From contig JAJPHQ010000096.1 of assembly GCA_021325195.1 (NCBI GenBank), positions 1-43,998 on the forward strand: DNA of 43,998 bases, written 5' to 3'. Position numbers and translations under genes: made by a program. This document shows, piece after piece, positions 17,066-27,581 of the stretch. The notes under the pieces were generated by a model, which was given only the letters and a program-made list of their open reading frames with translations, was not told where the DNA came from and did no database searches. The stretch is from Gammaproteobacteria bacterium (GTDB lineage: Bacteria > Pseudomonadota > Gammaproteobacteria > Xanthomonadales > Rhodanobacteraceae). How positions within the stretch are numbered: position 1 is the stretch's first letter; the number at the start of each line of letters is the position of its first letter.

Positions 17066-18499
17066 TTACTGCAATAGCGCGTTGACCGCTTCCAGATCCT
17101 TGACGTTCAAGGTGCCGGCCAGGTACTTCAGGTTGAGCTGGTTGATCACGAAGGCGTGGCGGGCCTGCGAGTAGTTGCTCTGCGCCTGGAACAGGGTCTG
17201 CTGGGCCAGCAGCACGTCCACGATGGTCTGGGTGCCGACCTCGTAACCCGCCTGCGTCGATTCCAGCGCCTTCTGCGCGGACATCACCGCCTCCTTCTGT
17301 GCCTGCACCTGGCTGATGCCGGCCTCGATCGAGTTGAACGCGTTGCGGGTGTTGGCGACGATGGTGCGGCGGTCCTGCTCCAGCAGGTCGCTGGCCTGGT
17401 CGCGTTGCGCGATCGACTGGCGCACCCGCGACTGCGTGAGTCCGCCCGAGAACAGCGGCACGCTCAGCACGAAACCCACGGTGGTGTTGGTGGTGCGGTC
17501 GTTGACGTGCAGCACGTCGGCGACCCCGCTGGGAAGGTTGGCGGGATTGACGTTGCCGGGACCCCACGAGGGCGTGCGCGAATAGCTGACCGAGGCGTTG
17601 AGGGTGGGCAGGTGGCCGGCGCGCGCGGCAGTGATCTGATGCTCGGCGGCCAGCACCTGGTCGCGCTGGGCCTGCAGGGTGGGGTTGGCCTGCAGCGCCA
17701 TGTTCACCCAATCGTCCACCGAATCGGGCTGCGGCTTGTTCAGCGGCAGGTTCTCGATCAGGGTCTTGAGGTTCCCGGGTGTCTGGCCGGTGATCTGGGC
17801 CAGAGCCTGGATGTCGTTGAAGAGCGTGTTCTGCGCCTCGATCACGCCGGCCGCGGCGGCGGCTTCCTGCGCCTTGGCGGAATCGGCATCGGTCACCGGC
17901 GCCAGGCCCACCTGGTATTTCGCCATCGCCTGATCGAGCTGCTTGGCCAGGGCCTTCTGGTTGGCCTGCGCGTAGCGCAACTGGTCCTCGTCCGTCAGTA
18001 CCGTGAAATATGCGGTGGCCACGCGCAGGATCAGATTTTGCTGCGCGGCCACGTACTGGGCGTCGGCGCTGTCGGCCTGCGCGCGGCTGGCGCGCAGTTG
18101 CGCGAAGTCGCTGAGGTCGAACAGGACCTGGTTGAGGCCCACCGATTCGCTGCGCGAACGGCCGCCGCTGTGGCTGTAGTCGGTGAAGGACATCTGCGGG
18201 CCGGCGGTGGTCTGCACCAGCTGCGTGGTGGTCTGCGTGCCGTGGCTGTCGTTGTAGTCCACGCTGCCGTTGATCTGCGGCAGCAGGATCGCGCGCGACT
18301 GCGCCACGCCTTCGGCGGCAATCCGGTTCTGGTCTGCAGCCTGCTTCAGCACCGGATCGGATTGCAGCGCCTGCCGGTAGGCGTCCATGAGATCCTCGGC
18401 CTGCGCGCTGGCGATGCCGGCCGTGCCCAGCAATGCCGCGATCGCGAGGGAACCCAGGCTGCGCGCCAGACGGTGGTGACGGGTGGGGCTGGGAGTCAT
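17066..18499 (-). CDS. tolC: TolC-family outer-membrane efflux channel
   Basis: A 477-residue precursor with a signal peptide (LGSLAIAALLGTAGIASAQAEDL). The mature protein has the internal structural repeat of TolC: two long helical hairpin units, each beginning with a DPVLKQAADQNR-like or NPTLQAQRDQVLAAEH-like segment, joined by beta strands (GSVDYNDS and NASVSYSR). The C-terminal LKYLAGTLNVKDLEAVNALL is typical of TolC proteins that pair with type I secretion or RND pumps. ATG at 18497-18499 begins the signal peptide. It is 46 bp downstream of the PCMT-like methyltransferase, likely one operon, with a divergent TetR regulator beyond. That conserved arrangement supports the call. Confidence 0.94.
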   Translation of the reverse strand: MTPSPTRHHRLARSLGSLAIAALLGTAGIASAQAEDLMDAYRQALQSDPVLKQAADQNRIAAEGVAQSRAILLPQINGSVDYNDSHGTQTTTQLVQTTAGPQMSFTDYSHSGGRSRSESVGLNQVLFDLSDFAQLRASRAQADSADAQYVAAQQNLILRVATAYFTVLTDEDQLRYAQANQKALAKQLDQAMAKYQVGLAPVTDADSAKAQEAAAAAGVIEAQNTLFNDIQALAQITGQTPGNLKTLIENLPLNKPQPDSVDDWVNMALQANPTLQAQRDQVLAAEHQITAARAGHLPTLNASVSYSRTPSWGPGNVNPANLPSGVADVLHVNDRTTNTTVGFVLSVPLFSGGLTQSRVRQSIAQRDQASDLLEQDRRTIVANTRNAFNSIEAGISQVQAQKEAVMSAQKALESTQAGYEVGTQTIVDVLLAQQTLFQAQSNYSQARHAFVINQLNLKYLAGTLNVKDLEAVNALLQ

Positions 18500-18545
18500 G
18501 CTCGAAGGATCCTCGGGGGTTTCCGGATACGGCCTGCCGCCGTGC

Positions 18546-19214
18546 CTACAGCGTGAATTGCGGCACCGGCGCGGCGCCGGCGAGATAGGGGACGTCGGTC
18601 TCGAACAGGCGCTCCTCGATCCAGCCGCCGTCGGGGGCGCGCTGCAGCAGGATCGCCCGCATCGCGGGCGAGCTGCCGGCAATCACGAACATCCGGCCGT
18701 CCGGCTTGAGCCAGTCGCGAAAGCGCTGCGGAATCTCCGTGACCGCGCCGCTGACCGCGATCGCGTCGAAGGCCTGTTCGGGCGCGAATTCGGCCAGCGC
18801 GTCGGCGTGGCGGCACTCGACGTTGCCGATGCCGAGTTCGCGCAGACGGCTGCGCGTGGCTTCGACGAAATCGGCATGACGGTCGATGCTGACGACGTGG
18901 CCGGAAAGGCGCGCCAGACAGGCTGCGAAATAGCCGCTGCCGGTGCCGATCTCCAGCACCCGCTCGTCGGGTTGCGGCATCAGCGCCTGCAGGATCCGGC
19001 CCTCCAGCACGGGTTTCAGCATGACTTCCCCGTGCGCCAGCGGCAGGGTGACGTCGGCGTAGGCCAGCGCGCGATAGGGCACCGGCACGAAGGCCTCGCG
19101 GGGCAGGTCGGACAACACCTCCAGCACGCGCGCATCCAGCACTTCCCAGGGACGGACCTGGTTTTCGACCATGTTGCGGCGGGCTTGTTCGAATCGGGGT
19201 TTCATGTTGGGCAT
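18546..19214 (-). CDS. PCMT-family (protein-L-isoaspartate methyltransferase-like) SAM enzyme
   Basis: A 222-residue protein with SAM-binding motif I (VLEIGTGSGYFAACLA), VVSIDRH and FDAIAVSGAVTEIP, all typical of the PCMT family. The N-terminus (MKPRFEQARRNMVENQVRPWEV) matches the branch encoded next to tolC. The canonical TISQP substrate motif of true repair enzymes is not seen; HGEVMLKPVLEG stands in its place, so isoaspartate repair is doubtful. A different methyl acceptor is possible. The start is either the ATG at 19212-19214 or 19203-19205; both keep the domain. Probably co-transcribed with tolC. The family is confident; the substrate is not. Confidence 0.85.
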   Translation of the reverse strand: MPNMKPRFEQARRNMVENQVRPWEVLDARVLEVLSDLPREAFVPVPYRALAYADVTLPLAHGEVMLKPVLEGRILQALMPQPDERVLEIGTGSGYFAACLARLSGHVVSIDRHADFVEATRSRLRELGIGNVECRHADALAEFAPEQAFDAIAVSGAVTEIPQRFRDWLKPDGRMFVIAGSSPAMRAILLQRAPDGGWIEERLFETDVPYLAGAAPVPQFTL

Positions 19215-19440
19215 GACGGGCGGTGACAAAAGCAACGAAGCATAGGGCGTCCGCGTGGACCCGGGCAACGGCCGCAAGGCTGCGGCAGCGGCGACGGCGG
19301 ACTAAGTGCCGGAAGTCACCGCGATGCGCTGACGCCGGTCACCCGCCACCGCCACGACTTCAGCAAGTCGCGCGCCAACCGCCGATCCGCCGGGCCGGCC
19401 CTGCAATCAGGCACATGCGGATCGCGGCTGCACTCCGCGC

Positions 19441-19454
19441 CTGTCCGCGGACAG
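19441..19454. promoter_or_regulatory. Palindrome CTGTCCGCGGACAG in the methyltransferase-TetR spacer, candidate operator
   Basis: A perfect 14-bp palindrome in the 383-bp divergent gap 19215-19597, followed within 20 bp by a further CGGACAG half-site. Its position about 70 bp upstream of the predicted tetR -35 would suit an operator for the TetR protein, but no consensus is known to me. I see no gene in the rest of the gap. Confidence 0.35.
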
Positions 19455-19522
19455 CCCGGCGGACGCGGCGGACAGGCCCCGCAGGCTCGCTCCTGCCAAC
19501 CTGAAGGGCTTGACCGGCGTGA

Positions 19523-19552
19523 TTGGGATATATCTGAACCAGCGCGTATAAT
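19523..19552 (+). promoter_or_regulatory. Probable sigma-70 promoter of the TetR gene
   Basis: TATAAT at 19547-19552 with TTGGGA at 19523-19528 and an 18-bp spacer, ending 45 bp before the tetR start codon. The -10 is perfect and the -35 is moderate. A TTGACC at 19510-19515 is too far away to be the partner. Confidence 0.6.
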
Positions 19553-19597
19553 AACGGTTGGCTCCCCACTCCGTCGCCCAAGACGGCAAGCAGAACC

Positions 19598-20236
19598 ATG
19601 AACGCTGTTCCCTCCGCCCGCCCCAGCGGCCCCGGCCGGCCCAAGGATCTGGAAAAGCGCGCGGCGATCCTGGACGCGGCCAAGCGGCTGTTTCCCAAGC
19701 ACGGTTACGAAGGCACCAGCATGGATGCGATCGCGGCCGAGGCCGGGGTGTCCAAGCTGACCGTGTACAGCCATTTCGGCGACAAGGATTCGCTGTTCGT
19801 CGAGGCCGTGCGCTGCAAGTGCGAGGAACGGCTCTCCTCCGGAATGTTCGCCGTCGAGCCTGGCGTCCCGGTGCGCCAGCAGTTGCTGGGCATCGCGCGC
19901 GCGTTCTTCGCGCTGATCACCAGCGACGAGGCGATCGGCATGCACCGCACCCTGGTGGCCAGCGCGCAGCAGTCGCCCAAGCTGGCGCAACCGTTCTGGG
20001 AAGCCGGTCCGGCGCAGGTGCAGCGGGGCTTCGCGGCCCTGCTGCAGGCCAAGGTCGAGGCGCACGAGCTGGACATTCCCGACACCCGCCGCGCGGCCAC
20101 CCAGTTCTTCGCCCTGCTCAAGGGCGAGTGCCACGCGCGGATGGAATTCGGCTGCTGCAATTTCGGCGAGCGCGAGATCGAGGAACACCTCAACGCGACG
20201 GTGGACATGTTTCTGCGTGCCTACGCGCCGCGCTAG
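19598..20236 (+). CDS. TetR/AcrR-family transcriptional regulator, likely of the tolC locus
   Basis: A 212-residue regulator. The N-terminal HTH is at about residues 20-67 (ILDAAKRLFPKHGYEGTSMDAIAAEAGVSKLTVYSHFGDKDSLF), the standard TetR DNA-binding domain. The C-terminal half is the AefR-like ligand-binding and dimerisation domain (VRQQLLGIARAFFALITSDEAIGMHR). TetR proteins usually repress a divergent or adjacent gene and release DNA on binding a small hydrophobic ligand. It is divergent from the methyltransferase-tolC pair, so efflux control is a sensible inference. Cysteines at CKCEE and GCCNF are present but not family markers. Its own promoter is visible immediately upstream. Confidence 0.93.
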   Translation: MNAVPSARPSGPGRPKDLEKRAAILDAAKRLFPKHGYEGTSMDAIAAEAGVSKLTVYSHFGDKDSLFVEAVRCKCEERLSSGMFAVEPGVPVRQQLLGIARAFFALITSDEAIGMHRTLVASAQQSPKLAQPFWEAGPAQVQRGFAALLQAKVEAHELDIPDTRRAATQFFALLKGECHARMEFGCCNFGEREIEEHLNATVDMFLRAYAPR

Positions 20237-20299
20237 CCGTGCGCGCACGGCGGCGGTCCGCTCGCGGCGGAAGCGCAAACGTGCTTCAATGACATGCTG

Positions 20300-22389
<2,090 letters not shown>

Positions 22390-22498
22390 TAGCCCGCGGC
22401 TATCGCATCGATCAAGGGGATGCGTTGGCGGCCGCCGCTTGCATGGCGTTACACTGGCGGCCTCGCCCGCGGGGCAGGCACCAGCGAAGGAGTCCGAC

Positions 22499-23077
22499 AT
22501 GGCCGCCAAGAGCAAACCGTTCCTCACCGACATCAAGACCATCCGCAGGCGCGCGCGCGAGCACATGCAGCGCGGTGCCGTCACCGACAGCTACACGCTG
22601 GATCGCGACACGGTGCTGAAGCTGCTCAACGAGGCGCTGGCCACCGAGATCATCTGCGTGCTGCGCTACAAGGCGCATTACTACATGGCGTCCGGCATCA
22701 ATGCCAAGAGTGTGGCGGCCGAGTTCCTCGAACATGCGAACGAGGAACAGCAGCATGCCGACCAGATCGCCGAGCGCATCACCCAGCTCGACGGCACGCC
22801 GAATTTCTCGCCGGAAGGCATGCAGACGCGCAGCCACTCCGAGTTCATCGTGCCGGACGACCTGGCCGCGATGATCGAGGAAAACCTCGTCGCGGAGCGG
22901 ATCGCCATCGACAGCTACCGCGAGATCATCAACTTCGTCGGCGACCAGGACACCACCACCAAACGACTGCTGGAAGGCATCCTCGCGATGGAAGAGGAGC
23001 ACGCCGAGGACATGAAGACGCTGATGGAGCGCTTCGGCAAGAAGGGCGAGCCCGCCAAGCCGCGCAAGAGCAGATAG
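22499..23077 (+). CDS. Ferritin-like diiron protein (bacterioferritin-like)
   Basis: A 192-residue four-helix-bundle protein. The two E-x2-H motifs are EEQQH (Glu83, His86) and EEEH (Glu165, His168); Glu50 and Glu133 complete a diiron site of the ferritin/bacterioferritin type. Such proteins oxidise Fe(II) and store or detoxify iron. I cannot see whether it forms a 24-mer cage or binds haem. An N-terminal extension (about 35 residues, Arg-rich RRRAREHMQRG) and a Lys-rich C-terminus (KKGEPAKPRKSR) exceed a standard bacterioferritin and recall DNA-binding tails of Dps-type proteins. ATG at 22499 is preceded by GAAGGAG, a strong ribosome site. The 109-bp gap after thiC suggests its own promoter. 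Confidence 0.88.
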   Translation: MAAKSKPFLTDIKTIRRRAREHMQRGAVTDSYTLDRDTVLKLLNEALATEIICVLRYKAHYYMASGINAKSVAAEFLEHANEEQQHADQIAERITQLDGTPNFSPEGMQTRSHSEFIVPDDLAAMIEENLVAERIAIDSYREIINFVGDQDTTTKRLLEGILAMEEEHAEDMKTLMERFGKKGEPAKPRKSR

Positions 23078-23189
23078 AAGCCTGCCCGCAGGATCGCGGG
23101 ATCGGCCGCCTCCGCGGCGCCGGGAAACGGCGAAGCGCCGGCCCCGAGGCGGCGTTTCGCCATGCCGCTTGCGCTATGCTGCGCGGCGC

Positions 23190-24776
23190 ATGGGCACCCC
23201 TGACACACCCGAGGCACCGTGGCGCTGGCTCGCCTTGTGGTGCGCGCTGCTGCTGCCGCTGGCACTCCTGTTTCCGCCGATCCCGATCGACGAAACGCGC
23301 TATCTCACCGCCGCGTGGGAGATGTTCAACTCCGGCCAGTGGCTGGTGCCGACCGTCAACGGCGCGTGGTATCCGGACAAATCGCCGCTGCTGTTCTGGC
23401 TGATCGCGGGCGGCTGGAAGATCGTGGGCGTGCACACCTGGGTCGCCCGTGTCGAGGCGCTGATCGTCGCGCTGGGGGTCCTGCTGACCCTGCGGCGTCT
23501 CGCGCAACGGCTGGGGATGGATGCACGCGGCGCCGGCGCTGCGATGTGGCTGCTGGCCGGCTGCGTCGGCTTCGCGGTGTTCTCGGTCGCGATCATGTTC
23601 GACCTGCTGCTGGCGTGGTGCGTGCTGGGTGCGCTGCACGCGCTGCTCGATCTCGACGGGCGCCGATGGGCACGCGGTTTCGTCGCGCTGGGCATCACGA
23701 TTGGCCTGGGCATGCTCGCCAAGGGTCCGGTGGTGCTGCTGCACGTTGCTGGCGTCGCGTTGCTGGCGCCGCTGTGGAGCGATGCGGCCCGCGTGCACAG
23801 GGCGCGCTGGTACCTGTCGCTGCTAGCCGGCCTGCTGATCGGCATCGCGATCGCGCTGTGCTGGCTGATTCCCGCGGCGTTGTATGCAGGCCCGCCTTAC
23901 TGGCAACCGCTGCTGGACAAGGTGAGCGGACGGATCGCGAACAGTTTCGCGCACAACCGGCCGTGGTGGTGGTACCTGCCGCTGGTTCCGGTCTTGCTGC
24001 TGCCATGGCTGCTGACGCTGCGTGCCCCGCGCGCGGCGTGGACCGCGCTGCCGCACGAACGGATCGGGCGTTTCCTGTTCTGCTGGTGGGTGCCGCCGTT
24101 CGTGGCCTTCTGCGCGATCAGTGGCAAGCAAATCCATTACCTGTTGCCGCTGCTGCCGGCGTGGATGCTGGGCGGCGCATGGCTGCTGCGGCACGAAGGC
24201 GCGCGCCTCCGGCCATTGCTGTTCGGCCTGCTGGCGTTGCTGGTCGGGATGGGGATGGTCGCGGCGCCGTGGCTGGCGGCACGCCGCTTCGGCTATCCGC
24301 CGCTTGCGCCGGTCGCGTGGCTGGCGCTTGTCGGATGGGTCATCGCGGCCGGGGTGTGGCGCGTGTGGGGTCGCGACGCGCGCTCATTGTCACTCGCCTC
24401 GACCGCGCTGGTTTCCGCGGCCATGCTGAATGGCGCGCTGGCGCTGCTGCCCGCCCTGGACGTGCGTCCGGAAGCCGCGTTCGTGGCGCAGGCGCAGCGC
24501 GAGCACGTCCCGGTCGCGCACATCGACTGGCACAACGGGCTGTTCGGCTACACCGGACGGCTGCGCGAGCCGCTGCCGTGGATTCCGGCCGCGCAGGTGA
24601 CGGCATGGTGCCGCGCCCATCCGGACGGCATTCTGCTTGCGAGCGACAGCCGCGACGAACCGAAGGACGCACCGCCGTTCGCGACCTGGCCTTACGTCCT
24701 GAGCGGCACCCGGCGTGTTGCCGCGTGGCGTGCGTCGAGCATTCTTGCCGTGCATCGCGAGCACGCCCGCTCCTAA
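23190..24776 (+). CDS. GT39 / ArnT-like membrane glycosyltransferase
   Basis: A 528-residue polytopic membrane protein with about twelve hydrophobic helices. The N-terminal periplasmic loop carries the family motif PPIPIDETRYLTAAWEM, whose Asp-Glu pair is catalytic in PMT/ArnT enzymes, and the WYPDKSPLLFWL segment follows. These transfer sugars (such as aminoarabinose in ArnT) from undecaprenyl phosphate to lipid A or other periplasmic acceptors. No arn operon is nearby, so the sugar is unknown. ATG at 23190 begins the conserved part. The stop codon TAA directly abuts repeat copy D. Confidence 0.87.
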   Translation: MGTPDTPEAPWRWLALWCALLLPLALLFPPIPIDETRYLTAAWEMFNSGQWLVPTVNGAWYPDKSPLLFWLIAGGWKIVGVHTWVARVEALIVALGVLLTLRRLAQRLGMDARGAGAAMWLLAGCVGFAVFSVAIMFDLLLAWCVLGALHALLDLDGRRWARGFVALGITIGLGMLAKGPVVLLHVAGVALLAPLWSDAARVHRARWYLSLLAGLLIGIAIALCWLIPAALYAGPPYWQPLLDKVSGRIANSFAHNRPWWWYLPLVPVLLLPWLLTLRAPRAAWTALPHERIGRFLFCWWVPPFVAFCAISGKQIHYLLPLLPAWMLGGAWLLRHEGARLRPLLFGLLALLVGMGMVAAPWLAARRFGYPPLAPVAWLALVGWVIAAGVWRVWGRDARSLSLASTALVSAAMLNGALALLPALDVRPEAAFVAQAQREHVPVAHIDWHNGLFGYTGRLREPLPWIPAAQVTAWCRAHPDGILLASDSRDEPKDAPPFATWPYVLSGTRRVAAWRASSILAVHREHARS

Positions 24777-24933
24777 GGAACATCTGATCAACCAGCCAGT
24801 TCGTACTTCATTTCCACAAGCTCACTCTTCCACAACCCCCGCCAAACCGTTGCAGAGCAACGGTTTGGCCGCCCCCTTGACTCAAGGGGGCCGAGGGTCG
24901 GAAACATCACGAGTGAGCGAAATCAGAGGTTCC
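24777..24933. repeat. Dispersed element, copy D, with two strong hairpins
   Basis: It begins immediately after the upstream stop codon with GGAACATCTGAT and ends with ATCAGAGGTTCC, an imperfect terminal inverted repeat like copies A-C, but the core is different. The core holds a 12-bp perfect stem with 5-nt loop (24841-24852 with 24858-24869) and GCCCCCTTGACTCAAGGGGGC (24871-24891), a near-perfect palindrome. It lies at the convergent junction of the GT39 and ppa genes and may terminate transcription. Confidence 0.7.
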
Positions 24934-24981
24934 CTGAAGCAAACCCGAACAGGAACTGCGTGCAGGCGATCGTGCGGGCGA

Positions 24982-25530
24982 TCAGAACTTCGGCTTGTCC
25001 GGCGCGTTGCGGTAGCGTTCCACCGACGCACGGATCTCCTCGCGCGCGGCCTGCGCGTTGCCCCAGCCCGACACCTTCACCCACTTGCCGGGCTCGAGAT
25101 CCTTGTAATGCTCGAAGAAGTGCGCGATGCGCTGGCGCCAGTGCTGCGGCACGTCGCCGATGTCGCGGATGTGCGCGTAGCCGGCGAACACCTTCTCGCT
25201 GGGCGCGGCAATCACCTTGGTGTCGGCGCCGGCCTCGTCCTCCATGTTGAGCAGGCCGACCGGACGGCAGCGGATCACCGCCCCCGGAATCAGCGGCAGC
25301 GGCATCAGCACCAGCACGTCGGCAGGATCGCCGTCGCCGCCCAGCGTGTGCGGCACGTAGCCGTAGTTGCACGGATAGCGCATCGGCGTGGACAACACGC
25401 GGTCCACGAAGATCGCGCCGGAAGCCTTGTCCACCTCGTACTTGACCGGCTCGGCGTCTTTCGGAATTTCGATGATGACGTTGATGTCGTCCGGCACGTC
25501 GCGGCCGGCGGGGACCAGGTCCAGGCCCAT
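24982..25530 (-). CDS. ppa: Inorganic pyrophosphatase, soluble family I
   Basis: A 182-residue cytoplasmic enzyme that hydrolyses PPi to two phosphates and drives biosynthetic reactions. The active-site residues of family I are visible: [40 protein letters not shown] (the D-G-D-P-x-D metal-binding signature) and [18 protein letters not shown]. The ATG at 25528-25530 (MGLDLVPAG) was chosen because AAGGA lies 8 nt upstream; an ATG six bases earlier would be too close to that site. Convergent with the GT39 gene. Its role overlaps with the membrane pyrophosphatase encoded 5 kb away. Confidence 0.96.
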   Translation of the reverse strand: MGLDLVPAGRDVPDDINVIIEIPKDAEPVKYEVDKASGAIFVDRVLSTPMRYPCNYGYVPHTLGGDGDPADVLVLMPLPLIPGAVIRCRPVGLLNMEDEAGADTKVIAAPSEKVFAGYAHIRDIGDVPQHWRQRIAHFFEHYKDLEPGKWVKVSGWGNAQAAREEIRASVERYRNAPDKPKF

Positions 25531-25584
25531 GAGCATGATCCTTGCGAAAACCGATGATTTTACGCCACGCCAGGACCAGCGCGA

Positions 25585-27501
25585 TCAACCGAGCCCGCTT
25601 CCGGCGGACGTCGATGCCGGCAGCGGCGAGGATGATGCAGAACCAGCCACGCCGGGCCGTATATCGCCCGGCACCGGCAACCCGACCTTCCTGCAGAACG
25701 CCGCGAAGCGTGGGTCGTCCTTGTAGCGCTGGATGAATGGATCGGTGAGCAGGCCACCGATACCCGGATCGCGGTTGGCCCACGCCCGATCCAGCCATTC
25801 GAACATGTTGTCCGGGTCCTTGCGCACGGCGTAAACCATGGCGATCTGCCAGGCCATCGCGTCTGCGTGTTTGGCGATCAAAGCGTTCAACGCCGCATCG
25901 GCCGCGGCGCGGTCGTCGCCGATCTGCAATGCCAGTGCCAATCCGTCATCGCGCCACAGACCGGCCGGTTCCCTTTGCGCGGCGGCCAGCGCGGCCTTGG
26001 CATCCCCACGCTGGATTTCGATGATGACAAGAAAGGTCTGCGGGAGCGAACCGCCCGGCGCCAGTTCCATGGCCTTGTGCACGGCTTGCTCGGCTTCCTC
26101 CATCTGGCCCGCCGCGGCCAGGTTCCATGCCAACCAGGCATAGGAGAAGAAGTCACGCGGATCGGTCGCAACGACCTGCCGCAACAACACGATCGCCTCT
26201 TGAGGGCGCCCCAGCACGCCCAGCACGTCGCTCAATCTGTACTTCGACAGGCCGTCGTTGGGCGCCAGTTCCAACGCGCGCCGGTATTCGGCTTCCGCGC
26301 CCTGCCAGTCCAGATCCGCCCACTCGAGCACGACGCCTCGCGCATCATGGGCCGCGGCCAGGTTCGAATCCAATTGCAACGCCCGGTCGGCTGCCGCGCG
26401 TGCGCTGGCGAAGGCTGGCCGTTGCTCATCGCCACCCACGAAGACCGCGGCAAGATTGGCCCAGGCAATGGCCATCGCGGCATAGGCGCGTGCATAGCGC
26501 GGGTCGAGCGTCGTCGCCTGGGTATAAAAGCCGATCGCCTTGCGAAAGTCCGCTCGGGTGTAAAGGGCGGCGGCGAACTTGCCTTGCGAATAGGCGTTCC
26601 AGGCGGCAAGGTTGCCGCTGGGCGGCCGGTCGGTTTGCGTCGCAGCCGTATCGCTCGCCAGCAGTTCTGCCTTCAGTGCCGTGGCGACGGCGGTCGTGAT
26701 GTCGTCCTGCAGCGCGAACAGGTCCGTGTAAGGTCGGTCGTAGCGTTGCGACCACAGCGTGCTGCCATCGGCGGCGTTCACCAGTTCCGCCGTGATGCGC
26801 ACCATGTCGCCGGCGCGCTACACGCTGCCTTCCAGCAGATGCGCGACTCCGAGTTTCGCGCCGATGGTTTTCGCATCGTCGCTGCTGTCGCGGAACTGGA
26901 ACGAGGGATTGCGGCTGATGACCTTCAGGCCTGCAAACTGCGACAGCGCGGTGATCAGGTCTTCGGACAATCCATCCGAAAAATACTGCTGGTCCTTCTC
27001 GCCGCTTTCGTTGACCAGCGGCAGCACCGCGATGGACTTGTCCGGTACGGCGATCGTCGCGCCCTTGTGCGAAACGAAACGGTCGGTCACGAGCAGCACC
27101 ACCGCCAGCGCGAGCACGCCGATGATGGCGAAGTCGAGCTTGCGCGCGGTGGAATGCGTGACCGAAGGGTCCGGCGCGACTTCGCTCTCGCGCTTGATCC
27201 CCTGCGGCGTGATCTCGTAGTACCACGCGAACGCGATCCAGAACGGAAAGCCGATGGCGCACGCGATCACGAACCAGCGCGTCACCCAGTCGGGCGCGCC
27301 GAACGCGGGACCCAACTGCGAAATGCCCTGCGCCAGCGCCCACACCGCGCCGGCGTACAACACGCCCGCGCGCAGCACATTGCGACGCCGGAGTTCGAAC
27401 AAGAACCCGCGCGACCCCGTCACGATGTGCCCCGCCGTTTCCGCCGGCAACCGGCCGGCCTCTGATGCCCGCAGTGTCGGCAAACCCGACACGCGCTGCA
27501 A
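25585..27501 (-). pseudogene. Membrane TPR protein with TolB/FlgO-like domain, split by an in-frame amber codon
   Basis: One continuous frame of about 638 codons is interrupted only by TAG at 26818-26820. Before it: a short cytoplasmic segment (FELRRRNVLRAGVLYAGAVW), two to three membrane segments, and the domain KSIAVLPLVNESGEKDQQYFSDGLSEDLITALSQ ending HLLEGSV. After it, RAGDMVRITAELVNAADGSTLWSQRYDR continues the same domain and leads into about six TPR-like repeats. In intact relatives this junction usually reads GSVRRAGDRVRITAEL, so an Arg codon seems replaced by TAG. The second part could restart at the ATG 15 bases on, but it would lack half a domain. The start may be GTG at 27421-27423. 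Alternatives are sequencing error or readthrough. Confidence 0.8.
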
Positions 27502-27531
27502 GCGCGGCGCGCGGTAGCGACGGCGTCAAGC

Positions 27532-27556
27532 AAAAGCCCCGCCGTGGCGGGGCTTT
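27532..27556 (-). terminator. Rho-independent terminator after the S9 peptidase gene
   Basis: An 11-bp perfect stem AAAGCCCCGCC/GGCGGGGCTTT with a 2-nt loop. On the minus strand it is followed by TTTTG. It starts 26 bases beyond the peptidase stop codon. Confidence 0.8.
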
Positions 27557-27581
27557 CATGCAGCCGTTGCTGCGCGCGCCC

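Noticed and set aside
19510-19552. TTGACC with TATAAT as the tetR promoter
   Set aside because: The spacer is 31 bp, far too long; TTGGGA at 18 bp fits better.
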